This document shows positions 5,397-6,426 of a stretch of 6,426 bases of DNA, piece after piece. Position 1 is the stretch's first letter. The number at the start of each line of letters is the position of its first letter. Below the pieces are notes generated by a model, which had not been told where the DNA came from, did no database searches, and saw nothing but the letters and a program-made list of their open reading frames with translations. The stretch is from an uncultured Eubacteriales bacterium (lineage in GTDB: Bacteria > Bacillota > Clostridia > Peptostreptococcales > Anaerovoracaceae): positions 1 through 6,426 of the forward strand of contig CACXCQ010000122.1 of assembly GCA_902766185.1 (NCBI GenBank), written 5' to 3'. The translations under genes were made by a program, and so were the position numbers.

Positions 5397-6095
5397 ATGA
5401 AGGGAATCGCATACGGCGTAGGCGTAGGCCCCGGAGATCCGGAGCTGATGACGCTGAAGGCATGCCGGCTGATCAGAGAAAACGACATCATCGCCCTGCC
5501 GGGGAAGGAGCCGAAGGAGACGGTGGCCTATCAGATCGCGGTGCAGGCTGTGCCGGAGCTGGCAGAGAAGGAACTGATCCCCGTGTACATGCCCATGGTC
5601 ATGGACCGGGCGGTGCAGCGGGAGAATCACCGCAAGGGTGCCGAGCTGATCGCAGAGTACCTGGAGCAGGGAAAGAACGTGGTGTACCTGACGCTGGGAG
5701 ATGCCTCCGTCTATTGCACCTTCACGTATCTGCAGCCCTATCTGCACGCCGACGGCTATGAGACGCAGCTGGTCAGCGGGATCCCGTCCTTCTGCGCGGC
5801 GGCGGCGAGGCTGAACATTCCCATCGTGGAGTGGAACGAGCCCATGCACGTGATGCCGGCGCTGCACAAGCTGGATGAGGAGCTGGACAGAGAAGGCACT
5901 TACGTGCTGATGAAATCCGGCAGCCACATGCAGGAGGTGAAGGAGATCCTCCGGGCAAGCGGCAAGGACGTCCAGATGGTGCAGGACTGCGGCATGCCTT
6001 CGGAGAAGGTGTACCGCAGCGTTGAAGAGATCCCTGACGATGCCGGGTATTTTTCCCTGATCATCGCCAAGGACGCGAAGCAGGAGCAGGAGTAG
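5397..6095 (+). CDS. cobI: Precorrin-2 / cobalt-factor II C20-methyltransferase
   Basis: This 232-residue cytoplasmic enzyme belongs to the SAM-dependent tetrapyrrole methylase family and transfers a methyl group to C20 of the corrin precursor (CobI in the aerobic, CbiL in the anaerobic pathway). Family motifs are YGVGVGPGDPELMTLKA (6-22), VVYLTLGDASVYCTF (95-109), SGIPSFCAAAARL (127-139) and QDCGMPSEKVYRS (196-208), with a YFSLIIAK ending. Length is normal for the family. AAGGAGA (5384-5390) lies 6 nt before the ATG. It follows the second lipoprotein by 41 nt, so it is probably cotranscribed under the B12 riboswitch. A CbiK homologue nearby suggests the anaerobic route, with cobalt-factor II as substrate and CbiL as the matching name. 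No other corrin-synthesis gene is visible, although the window ends soon after. Confidence 0.93.
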   Translation: MKGIAYGVGVGPGDPELMTLKACRLIRENDIIALPGKEPKETVAYQIAVQAVPELAEKELIPVYMPMVMDRAVQRENHRKGAELIAEYLEQGKNVVYLTLGDASVYCTFTYLQPYLHADGYETQLVSGIPSFCAAAARLNIPIVEWNEPMHVMPALHKLDEELDREGTYVLMKSGSHMQEVKEILRASGKDVQMVQDCGMPSEKVYRSVEEIPDDAGYFSLIIAKDAKQEQE

Positions 6096-6109
6096 GCCGC
6101 GGCGCGGCC
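6095..6109 (+). other. Short GC-rich hairpin between cobI and the next ABC gene
   Basis: GGCCGC (6095-6100) and GCGGCC (6104-6109) form a 6-bp stem with a 3-nt loop, starting on the last base of the cobI stop codon. No T run follows, so it is not a terminator. It could affect coupling between the two genes. Confidence 0.4.
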
Positions 6110-6129
6110 GGGAGACGAAGGAGACCAGC

Positions 6130-6426
6130 ATGATCGAGATTCGGGATCTCACAAAAAAATTCGGTGATTTCACCGCGGTGGATCATCTGGATCTGACCAT
6201 AGACACCGGGGAGTTCTTCGGACTGCTCGGACCCAACGGCGCGGGGAAGACCACCACCATCAGCATGCTTTCCACGGTACTCCTTCCTACAGAGGGGGAG
6301 ATACGCATAGACGGTGAAAAGCTGGACCGCAGGGCGTCCGCGGTGAAGCGCAAGCTCAGCGTCATCACCCAGGAATACTCCATGCGCCAGGACATGACCA
6401 TGGACGAGGTCATGGAGTACCAGGGA
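6130..6426 (+). CDS. ABC transporter ATPase, ABC-2/CcmA-like, N-terminal part
   Basis: The first 99 residues are present and the gene runs off the window. It starts MIEIRDLTKKFGDFTAVDHLDL, with Walker A GPNGAGKTT (34-42) and a Q-loop glutamine in VITQEY (Q81). The layout (D-L-x-K-x-F-G, A-V-D-x-L-x-L, G-E-F-F-G-L-L-G, T-T-T-I-S-M-L, L-P-T-E-G) is that of the daunorubicin-resistance/CcmA/NodI-type ATPases that work with ABC-2 permeases, mostly exporters. It is clearly different from the FecE/BtuD-type ATPase at 62. AAGGAG (6118-6123) lies 6 nt before the ATG, and the gap to cobI is 34 nt without a terminator, so it probably belongs to the same operon. The substrate is unknown; the expected permease would lie beyond the window. 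Confidence 0.88.
   Translation, partial: MIEIRDLTKKFGDFTAVDHLDLTIDTGEFFGLLGPNGAGKTTTISMLSTVLLPTEGEIRIDGEKLDRRASAVKRKLSVITQEYSMRQDMTMDEVMEYQG

Noticed and set aside
5184..6173. 329-codon open frame on the minus strand
   Set aside because: It is antisense to the end of the second lipoprotein gene and all of cobI; its residue composition is that of a shadow frame.

Overview
The window looks like a chromosomal segment of an anaerobic, moderately GC-rich Gram-positive bacterium, most likely a member of the Clostridia (inference). The signs are strong AGGAGG-type ribosome binding sites, consensus sigma-A promoters, lipoproteins with short Gram-positive signal peptides, an HTH-Uma2 fusion and a Gram-positive-style cobalamin riboswitch. 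All genes I can support lie on the + strand. I see no rRNA, tRNA, CRISPR array or insertion sequence.

Region 1 (1-1701) is the end of a metal-chelate uptake operon. It holds the last 19 codons of a FecCD/BtuC-type permease, its ATPase (FecE/BtuD family with an acidic linker and an extra C-terminal domain), and a 104-residue protein of unknown function. A good intrinsic terminator closes the unit.

Region 2 (about 1702-2664) is a single gene with its own near-consensus promoter. It encodes an N-terminal helix-turn-helix fused to a Uma2 (DUF820) PD-(D/E)XK nuclease-like domain.

Region 3 (about 2689-6426) is a second unit. It opens with an extended -10 promoter and a roughly 400-nt leader containing a cobalamin riboswitch and a probable terminator hairpin. 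Next come a CbiK-type cobaltochelatase made as an extracytoplasmic lipoprotein, a second lipoprotein built of two related beta-rich modules (NEAT-like in layout, by inference), the corrin methyltransferase CobI/CbiL, and the start of an ABC-2-type ATPase that runs off the window. Two intercistronic hairpins separate the two lipoprotein genes.

Read together, this appears to be a B12-responsive tetrapyrrole/cobalt locus. A surface chelatase and a putative surface ligand-binding protein are controlled by B12 and sit beside a BtuCD/FecCDE-type importer and a cytoplasmic corrin-ring enzyme. The most interesting question is what a chelatase does outside the membrane. Binding, loading or stripping metal from an external tetrapyrrole are all possible, and the sequence cannot choose between them.
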